From assembly GCA_026210745.1 (NCBI GenBank), contig CP110630.1, forward strand, positions 434,001-498,000: a stretch of 64,000 nucleotides of DNA, written 5' to 3'. Below are positions 9,851 to 20,264 of the stretch, one piece after another. A model generated the notes under the pieces. That model searched no databases and had not been told where the DNA came from. It was given only the letters and a program-made list of their open reading frames with translations. Source of the DNA: Exobasidium rhododendri. Taxonomy: Eukaryota; Basidiomycota; Exobasidiomycetes; Exobasidiales; Exobasidiaceae. The translations under genes were made by a program, and so were the position numbers. How positions within the stretch are numbered: the stretch's first letter is position 1; each line of letters opens with the position of its first letter.

Positions 9851-11416
9851 ATGGTGCTTGCGAGGTTCCTCATAGGACTCGCTTGTGCTTGCTTCTACTC
9901 GACAAGCTTGGCCAATCCAGCACCCATGGAGTACGACTGGAGTCAATTCAATCTGCATTCCATCAACACACAGGCCCCACAATCGGCTTCTCAGCAGCCC
10001 CATCACGGCGGAGCCCAAACGTCTCGTCTTGAAAGGCACATTCATCCCAGAAATGACGGCTCGAGCACATCTCGGCTTGGCATGCCCTACGCAGGCAGCA
10101 ATTCTTACTTTGGCGGAAATCATCATCGCAATATGGACCCTACAGCTCACGGATACAACTCGGGTCTCCAAAGCTACGGCGACCCTTCTTACTTTGGTCA
10201 GGGTAGCTCGTCTTCCTATCCTACGTACTCGACGGATGGCTACAACAGCCAAGGTGGACACGACTGGAACTATCCAAACTCGCACGATGAGCCAGAGAGA
10301 CCATTTGGGCAGCCAGACATAGCACCCCTGCTCGATGACGCACACGGACTATATGGGACTGACTATAATTCTCGATCAGAGTTCACCAGTGATCCGTATT
10401 ACATGTCAGGCGTAGGCTACAACGGTGGAGCTTCCTCTGACGTGGCCTTTGGAGATCCTCAACTGCCCTCCCTGCTTGATGCCCGGTACGACATCGACGT
10501 GACGCCTGTCGGTAATCAAGATCACTTCTCTTCACAGCACCATCAACCATTACTGCACTCTGCTAGCGCGGAAGCTCATCATCCAGAGCAGCGTGTTAGC
10601 ACATCGGCTTCACAAGGAGCGGCCTCCCCCTCCTCTCTGACGCCAATACCTTCGCCTTGTGCCGAGTACACGTTCCAGTTTGACCGCGACTTTCCCATCC
10701 CACAAAGCAGCCGATCGGTCTACTCGTTGTTGCCCAAGGAGCACAGACTGATCCTGACGGAGCGTGTTGCTCAAGTGCGACCTTTCAAGACGAAAGTCAT
10801 TCAGTACCACCTCGATCAGCATCTCAACACAGAGTTCGCACTGATGTTACTGAGTGATGATCAGAAAGAGAACGACGAGGCCGCCCTTATAGTGCTGCCA
10901 GACAGTCTTCGCAAGAAGAAGAATGGATCTCTTCCTATTCACTGGATGGACGGGCTGAAAAATTGGCAGAGAAGAGAAGCGATCAGACGACTGGCCGAAG
11001 TGACGCTACAGCCGGCCGACAAGCTTCGAGAGCATTTATTGCACTACGACAAGAGACCTATCGTAGCACAAAAGATATTGGATGCTACATCGCAAGAGGA
11101 GATTTGGCGAATTGCCGAAAAGTGGAATTTGATCCTTCCGCCTATCGATCCGACCAACAAGCATCAGCCCAAAGTGTGGCAGAAGGGAATGAGCAACATG
11201 CAAAGAGCTGCTCTACGTCAGGCTTTAGCAAGGTACTGCTCCATGGACATTGATGCATTCATACAGATGCTCGGAAAGAGCTGGACACCCCCGGGCTATG
11301 GACTGACGATGCTGAGAGTGGCTGCTCTGCCGGATCCTGCTGGATTCGTGGAGATAATCAAGGCCGTGATGCGTCAGGATAGAAGCACCCCCTTGCCTTT
11401 CACTGGTCACTCGTGA
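9851..11416 (+). CDS. Gene 6: secreted three-module family protein (candidate effector)
   Basis: 521 aa from the ATG at 9851; the 21 codons before it open with TTG and would bury the signal peptide. The mature start is N-P-A-P-M-E-Y-D-W, very like gene 4. T-S-R motifs are at 57-59 and 73-75. The Leu motif occurs twice: F-G-Q-P-D-I-A-P-L-L-D (152-162) and F-G-D-P-Q-L-P-S-L-L-D (200-210). The region between is Gly/Ser/Tyr-rich. The boundary is P-S-P-C-A-E-Y. M1 is about 290-350, M2 365-427 (W-M-D-G-L, W-Q-R-R-E-A-I-R-R) and M3 442-507 (V-W-Q-K-G-M-S, G-Y-G-L-T-M-L). M3 has a few extra residues before its last helix. Confidence 0.93.
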   Translation: MVLARFLIGLACACFYSTSLANPAPMEYDWSQFNLHSINTQAPQSASQQPHHGGAQTSRLERHIHPRNDGSSTSRLGMPYAGSNSYFGGNHHRNMDPTAHGYNSGLQSYGDPSYFGQGSSSSYPTYSTDGYNSQGGHDWNYPNSHDEPERPFGQPDIAPLLDDAHGLYGTDYNSRSEFTSDPYYMSGVGYNGGASSDVAFGDPQLPSLLDARYDIDVTPVGNQDHFSSQHHQPLLHSASAEAHHPEQRVSTSASQGAASPSSLTPIPSPCAEYTFQFDRDFPIPQSSRSVYSLLPKEHRLILTERVAQVRPFKTKVIQYHLDQHLNTEFALMLLSDDQKENDEAALIVLPDSLRKKKNGSLPIHWMDGLKNWQRREAIRRLAEVTLQPADKLREHLLHYDKRPIVAQKILDATSQEEIWRIAEKWNLILPPIDPTNKHQPKVWQKGMSNMQRAALRQALARYCSMDIDAFIQMLGKSWTPPGYGLTMLRVAALPDPAGFVEIIKAVMRQDRSTPLPFTGHS

Positions 11417-12106
11417 GCATCGAGACAATTGCGAGAGAGCTTTCCATGGTAGATTCGCAGAGCTGTGCTCGATATTTGTGGCCGAGAGTGAAGGCGTAAG
11501 AGAGGCAGGCACATCTGTCCTGCGCCGAAAGAAGAATCAAGAAATTCAGCGTTGAAATCGTGATGAATGTGATAAATCTGTAGTCCTGCGCAAAAACAGA
11601 ATGTCTCGTACGAAATCCACCGCCTTCCTTGGCGTACTTTTAAGGCGCGCTAATAAAATAATGAAATGGCGGCCTCTTTTCCCTGCCACACTGTACTGTA
11701 CTCTATACTTTGCTACAAGATGTCGCCGAGTCTATCAATCCTGTCGGTCCTTGCTTTGATCAACCTCAAGTGGTCACATCACACATCACACATGCTTGCC
11801 CTTGCAGGCCAGGTGTAGCTGTGCACACTTCGACTCCTTGAAGAGTCCAGGCAGAACTGCCGGTCGATGCGCTTGTGATCAAGTTGCTCCTGAATAAGGC
11901 CGACCGCTTGACAATGGATATCGATGTTGGGATAGGGGAAATGCTCTCGGCACATCTTCGGCACCTGCGATCTGATCAGCAACATTCAGATGTTCATTTC
12001 GTCGACGCTTGGCTTTATACGTTCCTCCACTCTCTTAAAGAGGCTACACTTCCTGTAACATTCAAGCCTCTTCTTACCGCAGCGAATTACATCTCTCCCC
12101 TTCTAT
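11417..12106. other. Intergenic spacer, genes 6-7
   Basis: An AATAAA at 11652-11657 could be a poly(A) signal for gene 6, but it is 235 bp past the stop and fungal signals are loose. No gene or family remnant seen. Confidence 0.45.
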
Positions 12107-13888
12107 ATGTTCTCGCACTTCTCCAATATGATCACTTCTCGATGCATACTTCTGGCAGCCCTCTTGTCTTATGACAGTATGCTATCAGCGGCACCGGTGC
12201 CGATCCCTATGGAGGAAGGAGGGAGCAGTCACTCTCATCCCCGCGACATCTCCACTGGCCGCTTGGGAAGTCTACAATCTGGTGCATCGGGATCTCGTAC
12301 AGCTCGCGGGCCCCGACCTTCTCGCCAAGTGCCAGACAACAACCCTCTTGCAACTTCTCGCGTGAATATAGGCTACCAGGACACAGGAAGCTACCCACCT
12401 CAATCCGATCACAACTTCTCCTCTTACAACATTGCAAACCCTCTACCGGCATATCCACATCAATACTCCTACGATAACCTAGGTGCCGGTATCTATAGAC
12501 ATGTTAATAACCCGGGACATAGCACTTTCGATCATACACACCAATTAGGACACGAAAATACAGACTTTGCATCAACGAGTGACGTCGGCCATCAAGGCGG
12601 CGACAACTTAACCTTCCCAAATAATACTGGCAATCAAGATTATACCGACCCCTTTGGACAGCCAGACGTCCCGCCTCTGCTTGATGGTAACGACTATTCG
12701 AACCAACAGGGTCTATCTCGTACCGGATATGGGTCGCAAAAATATGACTATAGCTTGCCCCATCCACTAGGCGAGGGATCAAGCAGTAGCAATGTGTCAA
12801 GTACCTCGTCTGGAGTGCCTGATCTTCCACCATCACACTCCTATCAGCAAAATTATTCCGGTCATCGTAATCCAGCTCGGCATGACAATCACACCCACCT
12901 AAAAGCCGTGCAAGACATGGCCCTCGAAGGTACAGTCCAGAGTAGTAAGAAGCGTAAAAGCAAGAAATCGAACGACTACTCACTCCTCCAGCAGTACACA
13001 CGAGAGCAGGAAATGATGCTTCAACAAATGAGCTCACAGAGTTTCGTATCAAATCAACCTCATCAGAGCAGTCCAGTCATCGAGAGTGGAGATCGTATTC
13101 CACCTCCTGGAGAATACAAACTGAGAACTGAGAGCGTCTTGCAGCAGCCCGTTGGAGAGAATACGATGTACATGACGCTGTCGGATGATCAGAAGATGGT
13201 CATCGGGGAGGAGGTCACCGCCATCAGACCGGTCACGCTGAACATCGTTTTTTCCCGCCTGCAGTCCTCCTTGACCTTTTCCACGGCACAGATGCTGCTC
13301 TCGGGGGATTATGATCTGATCGATCAAGCTGCTCTGCTGCTCATTCCGGAGGGAGTTGGGCAGCTCGGCAGTGTGTACAATCCCATCACCTGGATGACCG
13401 GACTGGAGAATTGGCAAAGAAGAGAGGTGATCCGAAGAGTGTCAGAAGTGACCGTGCAGCCAGCTGACAAGCTTCGAGACTATTTCCTGGAGCATGTGAA
13501 GCCTGGCATTCCTGAGCAGATCATGCATGCAAGAAGCAGAGGGGAGATCATGGCGATTGCTGAGCACAACAATCTTATCATGCCTGAAAAGGCGCCCGAG
13601 GTGGTGTTCAGGAATGGGAAAGCGAAGACCAAGGCGTCGAAAGTGTGGCAGGCAGGATTGAGCGCAATACAGCGAAAGGCCGTGATGCAGCGACTGATTG
13701 CAGTGAGCGGACACAACTACAACACGTGTCACCAGTGGCTGATCAAGCGCAAAGTGCCGCTGAACTACGGCATGGTCTTACTCAAGTCAAGTGATCGCAA
13801 CTTCGAGACGTTGATGAAGAATCTGCAGTCCCCGTACACATACAAGCATCTCCCTCTGTCCATTGACGAGGATAGTGCGGAAAATTGA
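12107..13888 (+). CDS. Gene 7: secreted three-module family protein with strong NLS-like cluster
   Basis: 593 aa from the ATG at 12107 (alternative 12128). The mature start is A-P-V-P-I-P-M-E-E. An S-R-T-A-R at 63-67 and a T-S-R at 83-85 form the usual pair. F-G-Q-P-D-V-P-P-L-L-D is at 183-193. K-K-R-K-S-K-K at 281-287 matches a classical monopartite nuclear localisation signal and is followed by a Gln/Met-rich, probably helical stretch. The boundary is P-P-P-G-E-Y. M1 is about 354-414, M2 429-492 (W-M-T-G-L-E-N-W-Q-R-R) and M3 514-574 (W-Q-A-G-L-S, N-Y-G-M-V-L-L). A Lys-rich linker separates M2 and M3. Confidence 0.93.
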   Translation: MFSHFSNMITSRCILLAALLSYDSMLSAAPVPIPMEEGGSSHSHPRDISTGRLGSLQSGASGSRTARGPRPSRQVPDNNPLATSRVNIGYQDTGSYPPQSDHNFSSYNIANPLPAYPHQYSYDNLGAGIYRHVNNPGHSTFDHTHQLGHENTDFASTSDVGHQGGDNLTFPNNTGNQDYTDPFGQPDVPPLLDGNDYSNQQGLSRTGYGSQKYDYSLPHPLGEGSSSSNVSSTSSGVPDLPPSHSYQQNYSGHRNPARHDNHTHLKAVQDMALEGTVQSSKKRKSKKSNDYSLLQQYTREQEMMLQQMSSQSFVSNQPHQSSPVIESGDRIPPPGEYKLRTESVLQQPVGENTMYMTLSDDQKMVIGEEVTAIRPVTLNIVFSRLQSSLTFSTAQMLLSGDYDLIDQAALLLIPEGVGQLGSVYNPITWMTGLENWQRREVIRRVSEVTVQPADKLRDYFLEHVKPGIPEQIMHARSRGEIMAIAEHNNLIMPEKAPEVVFRNGKAKTKASKVWQAGLSAIQRKAVMQRLIAVSGHNYNTCHQWLIKRKVPLNYGMVLLKSSDRNFETLMKNLQSPYTYKHLPLSIDEDSAEN

Positions 13889-14265
13889 TGTGATCAGCGG
13901 AGGGGGAACGATAGTTGGACATCGACAGGAGAGCCGATGAAGAGGTAGAAGAGAAAGAGGCGGTGTGAGTGATGCGATGTGTCCTCCTCACATCTACAGT
14001 CTCCCTCATTTCCTTTCTAAGCACTGTATTCGCACAGCATCACTCGAATCCAGTCCAGTTTATTTTTTCGGCGCCAGGAATATTCAGCCGAAGCGACCGA
14101 GAGGCGTCGAGGTCCTATTTATCACTTTATTCCCTGCACAGCGCAAGAGTCTGAGCCAGCCAAGCAGCTGCACCGGTCAATCCAAAGATATGATATATAG
14201 CGCAGGACTCGGATGAGGAACTCTTTAAAGTATTCGGGCCTCCTGTCATCACCTCCTTTCTCACG
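13889..14265. other. Intergenic spacer, genes 7-8
   Basis: Contains the TATATA listed at 14194-14199. Nothing else recognised. Confidence 0.5.
14194..14199 (+). promoter_or_regulatory. Putative TATA box, gene 8
   Basis: TATATA 67 bp before the gene 8 ATG, within the spacing seen for genes 4 and 5. Confidence 0.45.
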
Positions 14266-15798
14266 ATGAGCAAGATGCTGGTATGGAGTATGTTGACAGC
14301 GTTCGCATGTCTTGTGACTGTATGCAGGGCATCGCCTCGTCCAACAGATGGCGGCGAAGGTCACAACTGGAACACCTACTACCCAGACCACCTTCACGGC
14401 ATCAATACGAGCCACTTCCACTCTCCTCACGGTGGAGCTTCTGGATCGCACACCTCCCGAGCGCCACGGTCTGCGCCACAGGTAGAAGACGTTGCTCCGT
14501 TATACACTTCCCGCTTGGCCTCTAGTCTCTTCAGCAATCCGTTTGCCATTCCATACTCGGGTGGAGACTACCATCAAGGACAAGGAAGCGCGCACCAGTA
14601 CCCTGCAGATACCTACACCCCCTACGCAGACTACTCGCACTACTCCACCGAGTCAATAAACACGGCATTCGGACAGCCGGACATCCCTCCTTTGATGGAT
14701 GAGAGACACGATCAATACAGTCCGTACGGCAATTCTGGCTCTCAGTATGCAGCGCAACAGTATACAAGCCCGAGCTATGGTGGCGAATATGGGACCGACT
14801 ATGGATTGGGCACACAGTATGGACAGCAGGCGACATCATCCCTGTTCGACTACGGCACAGATCTTCAGCAGTCTCTTCCCTCTCTAGAGCACAGCAACTA
14901 CTATTATCAGCATGCGACAGAGGAGCAGCCAGGGGCAGACTACGGCGAGACTGTCACACCGACGTATCAAGGAGGCAGCACCAGCCATCTGCCCGCGCAC
15001 CCCTCGGAGCCAGTCGTGCCCACCCCGATTCCCTACCCCAGCGAGTACACTTTCAAGCTCAAGACGAACATCAAGCTTGCCAAGTCGCCTCCAGCGCTGT
15101 TCAGGTCCCTGCCCGAAGATCACAAGACGTACCTCGTAGATCTAGTCACATCCATCAGACCATACAACAGCATCAGAGCTGCATCACGGCTGAGCTACGT
15201 CATGGACGCTGACACTGCAAAAGCTCTACTCAGTAACGACGAGGAGAGAGCCAACCGGGCGGCCACGAAACTCTTCCCAGACATCGACCCTGACTCCACG
15301 CCGAACCGATTCATCGCCTCGTGGATGACTGGTCTGGAGTATTGGGAGAGAAAGGAGGCTATTCGACGACTCGCCGAAGTGACGGATCAACCTGCAGACA
15401 AAATCCGGGACTACGTATTAGCACACAAGATTCACGACTTCCCGCGCCAAGTATTGGACGCCACTTCTGCCGAAGAGGTCTGGCAAGTTGCGGAAGAGTG
15501 CGGCTTGATCATGCCTGCCGAGCCAGATTTGATCGTTCGAAAGTCTGAAAAGCCGTGGCAGAAAGGGTTGAGTAAGATACAAAAGGCCGCCTTACATCAA
15601 AGAATGCTGAGCCATATCACTACTTTCGGACTGCCGGAAAGGATCACGTACAGCTGGCTGACGAAGAACAAGGTCCCAGCTGGCTATGGCAAGAAGATGC
15701 TCCGAGTGGACGAAGACACGTTCACAGACATTATGCTCGTTCTGTCGCATGCGTCCAAGTCGAAGAATTTGCAGATGAAGCTCCCGTTCACGCGATGA
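14266..15798 (+). CDS. Gene 8: secreted three-module family protein (candidate effector)
   Basis: 510 aa. The signal peptide ends about residue 22 and the mature start is S-P-R-P-T-D-G-G, with Thr replacing the usual Met (as in gene 3). T-S-R motifs are at 63-65 and 81-83, joined by P-Q-V-E-D-V-A-P. F-G-Q-P-D-I-P-P-L-M-D is at 135-145. Residues 100-225 are very rich in Tyr, Gln, Ser and Gly. The boundary is Y-P-S-E-Y. M1 is about 279-337, M2 353-415 (W-M-T-G-L-E-Y-W-E-R-K-E) and M3 430-493 (P-W-Q-K-G-L-S, G-Y-G-K-K-M-L). M3 is slightly extended before its last helices. Confidence 0.93.
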   Translation: MSKMLVWSMLTAFACLVTVCRASPRPTDGGEGHNWNTYYPDHLHGINTSHFHSPHGGASGSHTSRAPRSAPQVEDVAPLYTSRLASSLFSNPFAIPYSGGDYHQGQGSAHQYPADTYTPYADYSHYSTESINTAFGQPDIPPLMDERHDQYSPYGNSGSQYAAQQYTSPSYGGEYGTDYGLGTQYGQQATSSLFDYGTDLQQSLPSLEHSNYYYQHATEEQPGADYGETVTPTYQGGSTSHLPAHPSEPVVPTPIPYPSEYTFKLKTNIKLAKSPPALFRSLPEDHKTYLVDLVTSIRPYNSIRAASRLSYVMDADTAKALLSNDEERANRAATKLFPDIDPDSTPNRFIASWMTGLEYWERKEAIRRLAEVTDQPADKIRDYVLAHKIHDFPRQVLDATSAEEVWQVAEECGLIMPAEPDLIVRKSEKPWQKGLSKIQKAALHQRMLSHITTFGLPERITYSWLTKNKVPAGYGKKMLRVDEDTFTDIMLVLSHASKSKNLQMKLPFTR

Positions 15799-16575
15799 TT
15801 TGCTAATACATCGCAAGCGTCACCTTATTCACTGTATACTTCTTCTCGAGCAAATTGTTGACCGGCAATATGATGCAAAGAGAGGGATGTGGTGTTTAGT
15901 AGTGAGAGTGAGGTCAAGTAGTGACAGGGAAAAAGACATGCGACGCGACCAAGCGCTGCCCCTAAGAAGATGAGCACCACTAACCACTTCCGAGAATGGC
16001 GGAGCTTGGGCGTCCGCGCAGAAGTTGATTCTCGGCCTGTCCAGTTTATTCTGTAGATACGCGTGTGAAAATGTCCCCATGTGAAACGTTCCATTCACTA
16101 CCTGATGTAATTTTTCGCGCAAAGAGGCATCTTTGCGTCAAGTCAACACATGGTCAGTCACGGACAAGTGTCGCTGATGAGCTCAGGCATAGCATACAGT
16201 GTAGCTTAGTAGAGTCAAATTTCCTGCAACTCTTCAGTCAAGGCGTAGGACAACGAGAGCAAGGAAAAGATAAGCGGCCAACGTTCCGAACCGACAGCAT
16301 TGCCATGCACTTTGCGTCCTATCTTTCGGTCGCTTGTAATGCCGCGATACTACGTGGGTTGATGAGAGGAGATAGTAGGATAACGCCGTACTTTTGACCT
16401 TGATAGCTATACTATCGATAGGACAAGAGAGACTGGTGTAGACCTTATGCCCCGGCCACTTTCATGCGCCACTTGGAGGAGGAGGAGGAGGAGGAAGGGC
16501 TGGAAGTAAGGCAGGCGATACGCTGTGCTTTGTCTCCCCTCTTCCACCAGTAGATGGCGCCAATCCGCCCGCGCC
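15799..16575. other. Intergenic spacer, genes 8-9
   Basis: One of the longer gaps. It holds the GGA microsatellite at 16475-16495. No frame in it shows any module or motif of the family, so I see no decayed copy. Confidence 0.5.
16475..16495 (+). repeat. GGA microsatellite, 7 units
   Basis: Seven uninterrupted GGA units about 80 bp upstream of the gene 9 ATG. The opposite strand is a TCC pyrimidine tract, which may act as promoter sequence or may simply be a slippage repeat. Confidence 0.85.
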
Positions 16576-17967
16576 ATGACTACACTGACGAAGAGCATAG
16601 GATGGACACTGATGACATGCTTGTGTATGATCGCATGTGTCGTGCCTGCACCCATGGACAACCAAAGAGATCGGGCTGATACTGCAACAAGACATCGTCT
16701 TAGCAGGCTCAATGCACGGTCTTTGCAAGATGAAACCCCTGCTCCATCAGGATCTAGATCATCTCGCCTACATCGCACAGTCGAGCGTTTCAACGACCTC
16801 GGGCCCATGACAAGTCGCGCGCATCGACCCTCACACAGGAGCAGGCTCAGTTCAAGGGAAGATCTGAATGAGTCACCGTCCCTCCCACTATTGATTCAGG
16901 GTGACTCTGCTTACCGTGAACATGTTCTCCACTACGACCTCTCCACCTACCGTGACAGTCCATATGCTGGCCAGACATACTCCACGGGTCCAATCTATGA
17001 CGACATCACATATCCTGCCCCGGTCAACTTCTCGAGCACATCTGGTGCGGCGGCGCCCGAACAATACGAATTCTCCCGCCAAACTCTCCCACGGCACACC
17101 CCAAGCTCATCAGACCAAGAGCTACTGATGCGAGCGTACATTCTGCAGATGAACGCAACAATTCCTCCCAGTCTAGTGGACTCCAGTCAGGCTGTTCTAG
17201 GTCGCACTCCCATCCCACCGCCAGGAGAGTACATTTACAGACTCGAGTCAAAAGTGGTGTTTGAGGACGATGACATGAAGCTCATAGTACACGCCGATCT
17301 ACCGGAGGATCACAGGACCGTCATCTTCGATCGAATCTCGCAGATCATGCCCTTTGACGCAATGAGGCTTCGCTATCACATTGCCGCCAACATGACTGAA
17401 CAACTGGCAAACAGACTTCTCGGCGACGATCCTGACTTGGTCGACCAGGCTGCGCAGACGTTGTTCTCGCCGTTGCTGCTGCAAGAAGCAAGTCGATACG
17501 GCACATCTCACTCTTGGATGACTGGCCTCAGCTACAATGGACGAAGAGAAGTCATCCGAAGACTGGCTGAAGTGACGCTGCAGGCTGCCGACAAGCTTCG
17601 TGAGCACTTTATCACGAATCGTGTCAGTCATGGTGTGGCACGGGCAATACTGAGTGCCACATATGCAGAAGACATACAAATCCTAGCAATGCACAACGGC
17701 TTGATCTTGCCAGTCGACGACACAAAGACACACAAGCCGTGGAAGAAGGGTCTTACCGAGCTACAAAGACTGGCATTGCGTCAGAGGATGATCCACGCCG
17801 GCATCTCCACGATTCCGATATGCTACCACCTGCTGGGGAAGAAGAAGGTCCCCGAAGGTTATGGACTGCTCATGCTCAAGGCGAGCAACGAAGACTTTGC
17901 AACGATAGTGGCTGCGTTGAGATCACCTTCGAGGGTGACGATGCCGCTGCCGTTCACAGTGTGCTGA
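16576..17967 (+). CDS. Gene 9: secreted three-module family protein (candidate effector)
   Basis: 463 aa from the ATG at 16576; the longer frame opens with GTG at 16525. The mature start is V-P-A-P-M-D. S-S-R and T-S-R occur at about 62-64 and 79-81. The usual Leu motif is reduced to S-L-P-L-L-I near 102-107, and the low-complexity region is shorter and less Tyr-rich than in genes 6-8. The boundary is P-P-P-G-E-Y. M1 is about 239-297 and has I-M-P-F where others have I-R-P. M2 (314-377) reads W-M-T-G-L-S-Y-N-G-R-R-E-V, so the usual Gln is Gly. M3 is 388-449 (P-W-K-K-G-L, Cys-Tyr-His-Leu-Leu, G-Y-G-L-L-M-L). Confidence 0.92.
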   Translation: MTTLTKSIGWTLMTCLCMIACVVPAPMDNQRDRADTATRHRLSRLNARSLQDETPAPSGSRSSRLHRTVERFNDLGPMTSRAHRPSHRSRLSSREDLNESPSLPLLIQGDSAYREHVLHYDLSTYRDSPYAGQTYSTGPIYDDITYPAPVNFSSTSGAAAPEQYEFSRQTLPRHTPSSSDQELLMRAYILQMNATIPPSLVDSSQAVLGRTPIPPPGEYIYRLESKVVFEDDDMKLIVHADLPEDHRTVIFDRISQIMPFDAMRLRYHIAANMTEQLANRLLGDDPDLVDQAAQTLFSPLLLQEASRYGTSHSWMTGLSYNGRREVIRRLAEVTLQAADKLREHFITNRVSHGVARAILSATYAEDIQILAMHNGLILPVDDTKTHKPWKKGLTELQRLALRQRMIHAGISTIPICYHLLGKKKVPEGYGLLMLKASNEDFATIVAALRSPSRVTMPLPFTVC

Positions 17968-18320
17968 GGGAGGCTCGCGCAGCATAGGCGGGAGAGAGAA
18001 AGAGGAGAGCACATGTAGAAGCCTGGTGTATCCTCCCTCCTCCCTGTGATACTTCTCTGTGGTGTCGTTATGTCACATGGAAAAGACCGACAATGCGGTG
18101 TTCTAAAATGTGAGGTGTCACTATCGGATCAAGGCTGATGGTGATATGAAGGGACGAAAGTTAAATGCATCATGAAAGGCGTGTAAGATAGCGCAGAAGA
18201 GCGGTCCGGCTGTGTACAAACATGCGACGACGATGCGACGTATGTAGGCTACATCATCGCAATTGATGGGACTGGTCTCACTTCCCTTCCCAGACTTACT
18301 CACTCACCCACTCCCTGCTT
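17968..18320. other. Intergenic spacer, genes 9-10
   Basis: C/T-rich just before the gene 10 ATG; no TATA element or other feature recognised. Confidence 0.45.
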
Positions 18321-19862
18321 ATGATGATGACGAAACGTTTCTTCTACTCGATCGCTGCATCTGTCCTCCTTGTCCTGCCCTGCCTACACGGCATCATCTA
18401 TGCTGCACCGGCCCCATTACCTTCCCCTATGGACCATGGCTGGAACGCAAACAACTTTCGCCTTAGCAGGGTGAACATACATGCACCTGAACAGTATGAT
18501 CATGCCGCTCCCTCAGGATCTCGCACTTCTCGACCGCCGATCTCCCGGAATCAGATCTTCGATGAAGGACCAATGACATCCCGTCCGGACATGCGCTTCT
18601 TCGATAGACAAGCACAAAGAGGTAATCGTCACGGTGCCTCTTCTAGTAACACAGCTAGACATCACCAAAATCATGCATTTCCTGATGGAATGGATGAAGT
18701 TGAATTGCCTCCCTTGCCACCGGCGTATGGGAGTCAATTCTTCTCGACAGATTCACCTTCTGCTTACCAAGAGGGCTTTTGGAACACGCAGTACTCTGAT
18801 CAGAATGCGGAAATTGACTACGCTGACTACCACTACAATCCTGGTCAAGGCAGTGATTATCCGCAGCAGATGATCAACCATGACCATGTAAGTGGGTCCA
18901 GTGGTCTGAACACCTCGTATCAACTAAGCGGGCTGGAAGCTCATGACGGCGGGCAAAATCCTCCTCAAGCTTGCTATGGAGACATCTATGCCCAGCACGG
19001 CTTGCAAGACCAGCAGGATCTAGACTACTACAACAATCACGGAGGAAGAGGTCAACAGTCACATGGACTTACACCTATTCCAGCAGCAGGAGAGTATCAC
19101 TTGCAGTATGAATCTACGGTGCAGCCTCCACGACCGGGTGTGACACTGTACGCCAGCTTGTCCGAACCGCAACGATTCGAGATAACGGATCGCTTGTGTC
19201 AGATACGTCCGTACATGATGGAAAGCGTACAGTACTACTTGGGAAGATATCTCACGGTGGCTTTAGCCAAAGAACTTCTCAGCAACGATGAAGACGTAGT
19301 GGATGCAGCTGCCACGAATCTACTTGGCGACTACGAGCTCGAGATCAAATCAGACGATGGAAAGCACACTTACAAGAGGACTCCCTGGATGACAGGATTG
19401 AAGAACAACCAAAGAAAGGAGGCAATAAGAAGACTGGCCGTAGTGACACTGCAAGCTGCCGACAAGCTTCGTGACTACTTTCTCGAAGCAAATGTCACCA
19501 AAGAAGTTGCCCAACTGATCCTAGACGCGAACTATAAGGAAGAGATATGGAGCATTGCGTTGGAGAACAATCTCTTTGTCCCTCCTTCTAAGAAAGACGG
19601 TGAAGACGGACAAGTGAAGGCAAAACGACCGTGGAGAGAGGGACTGAGTGGAATTCAGCGCTTTGCACTTCAGCAGCGCATCTTCCTCTCGGGCCAGGGC
19701 ATTCGAGACAGAGCGCACTGCTACAAGCTGCTGAGCAAGCCGAAGATCCCAAGCGGAGGTTTTGGCCTAATGATGCTCCAGGCGGATGACTCAAAGTTTG
19801 CGAGGATGCTAGAGGCTCTCGTGTCGGTTTCGAGGCGAAAGCTGAACCTTTCCGATTTCTAG
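18321..19862 (+). CDS. Gene 10: secreted three-module family protein (candidate effector)
   Basis: 513 aa with three consecutive Met codons at the start. The signal peptide ends around residue 28 and the mature start is A-P-A-P-L-P-S-P-M-D-H. T-S-R motifs are at 69-71 and 86-88; the second follows E-G-P-M, almost as in gene 9 (L-G-P-M-T-S-R). In place of F-G-Q-P-D it has V-E-L-P-P-L-P-P (126-133). The boundary is P-A-A-G-E-Y. M1 is about 277-334, M2 356-418 (W-M-T-G-L-K-N-N-Q-R-K-E) and M3 437-500 (P-W-R-E-G-L-S, Cys-Tyr-Lys-Leu-Leu, F-G-L-M-M-L). Acidic and basic insertions lengthen both inter-module linkers. Confidence 0.93.
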   Translation: MMMTKRFFYSIAASVLLVLPCLHGIIYAAPAPLPSPMDHGWNANNFRLSRVNIHAPEQYDHAAPSGSRTSRPPISRNQIFDEGPMTSRPDMRFFDRQAQRGNRHGASSSNTARHHQNHAFPDGMDEVELPPLPPAYGSQFFSTDSPSAYQEGFWNTQYSDQNAEIDYADYHYNPGQGSDYPQQMINHDHVSGSSGLNTSYQLSGLEAHDGGQNPPQACYGDIYAQHGLQDQQDLDYYNNHGGRGQQSHGLTPIPAAGEYHLQYESTVQPPRPGVTLYASLSEPQRFEITDRLCQIRPYMMESVQYYLGRYLTVALAKELLSNDEDVVDAAATNLLGDYELEIKSDDGKHTYKRTPWMTGLKNNQRKEAIRRLAVVTLQAADKLRDYFLEANVTKEVAQLILDANYKEEIWSIALENNLFVPPSKKDGEDGQVKAKRPWREGLSGIQRFALQQRIFLSGQGIRDRAHCYKLLSKPKIPSGGFGLMMLQADDSKFARMLEALVSVSRRKLNLSDF

Positions 19863-20264
19863 AGCCACTTTCTATTAGCGAGGAGCTCGTAGTGTCTTAG
19901 CTGCTTTTCCCCCAAGATAAATGTCTACATCATCCTTGTTGCTTTACGGCTTGAGAGGTCACAGACTTTCAAAATAGCCGTGTGATCTTGAATATTAAGT
20001 AATCTTGGCGTGACATGATATAATGTATGAATTTATTGATACCTAATCTGATGGCAATTCAGGCACAGCACCGATTCATCGAGTCTTGGCGGCGAGCGTT
20101 CGTTTGAAGCAGGCAGAATTAGATGCGGCAGTGGGTCGGTCTATCGAGCTGTGAATTCAATGCGCAGAAAGCAGTCTTCAGGGGTGGTAAGAGAACAGAG
20201 AGCCGTGTAGACCTCTACTCAAGCCATAACGGTCTAAACCCTTCCTCCAGCAGATTCCTCGAAA
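19863..20264. other. Intergenic spacer, genes 10-11
   Basis: A/T-rich in its first half (19970-20050), fitting a 3' end of gene 10. No other element seen. Confidence 0.45.

Noticed and set aside
11652-11657. AATAAA as gene 6 poly(A) signal
   Set aside because: Too far past the stop and not repeated after other members; left as a remark only.
16475-16495. GGA repeat as the start of a Gly/Glu-rich coding region
   Set aside because: It lies upstream of the gene 9 ATG and no supported frame runs through it into the gene.
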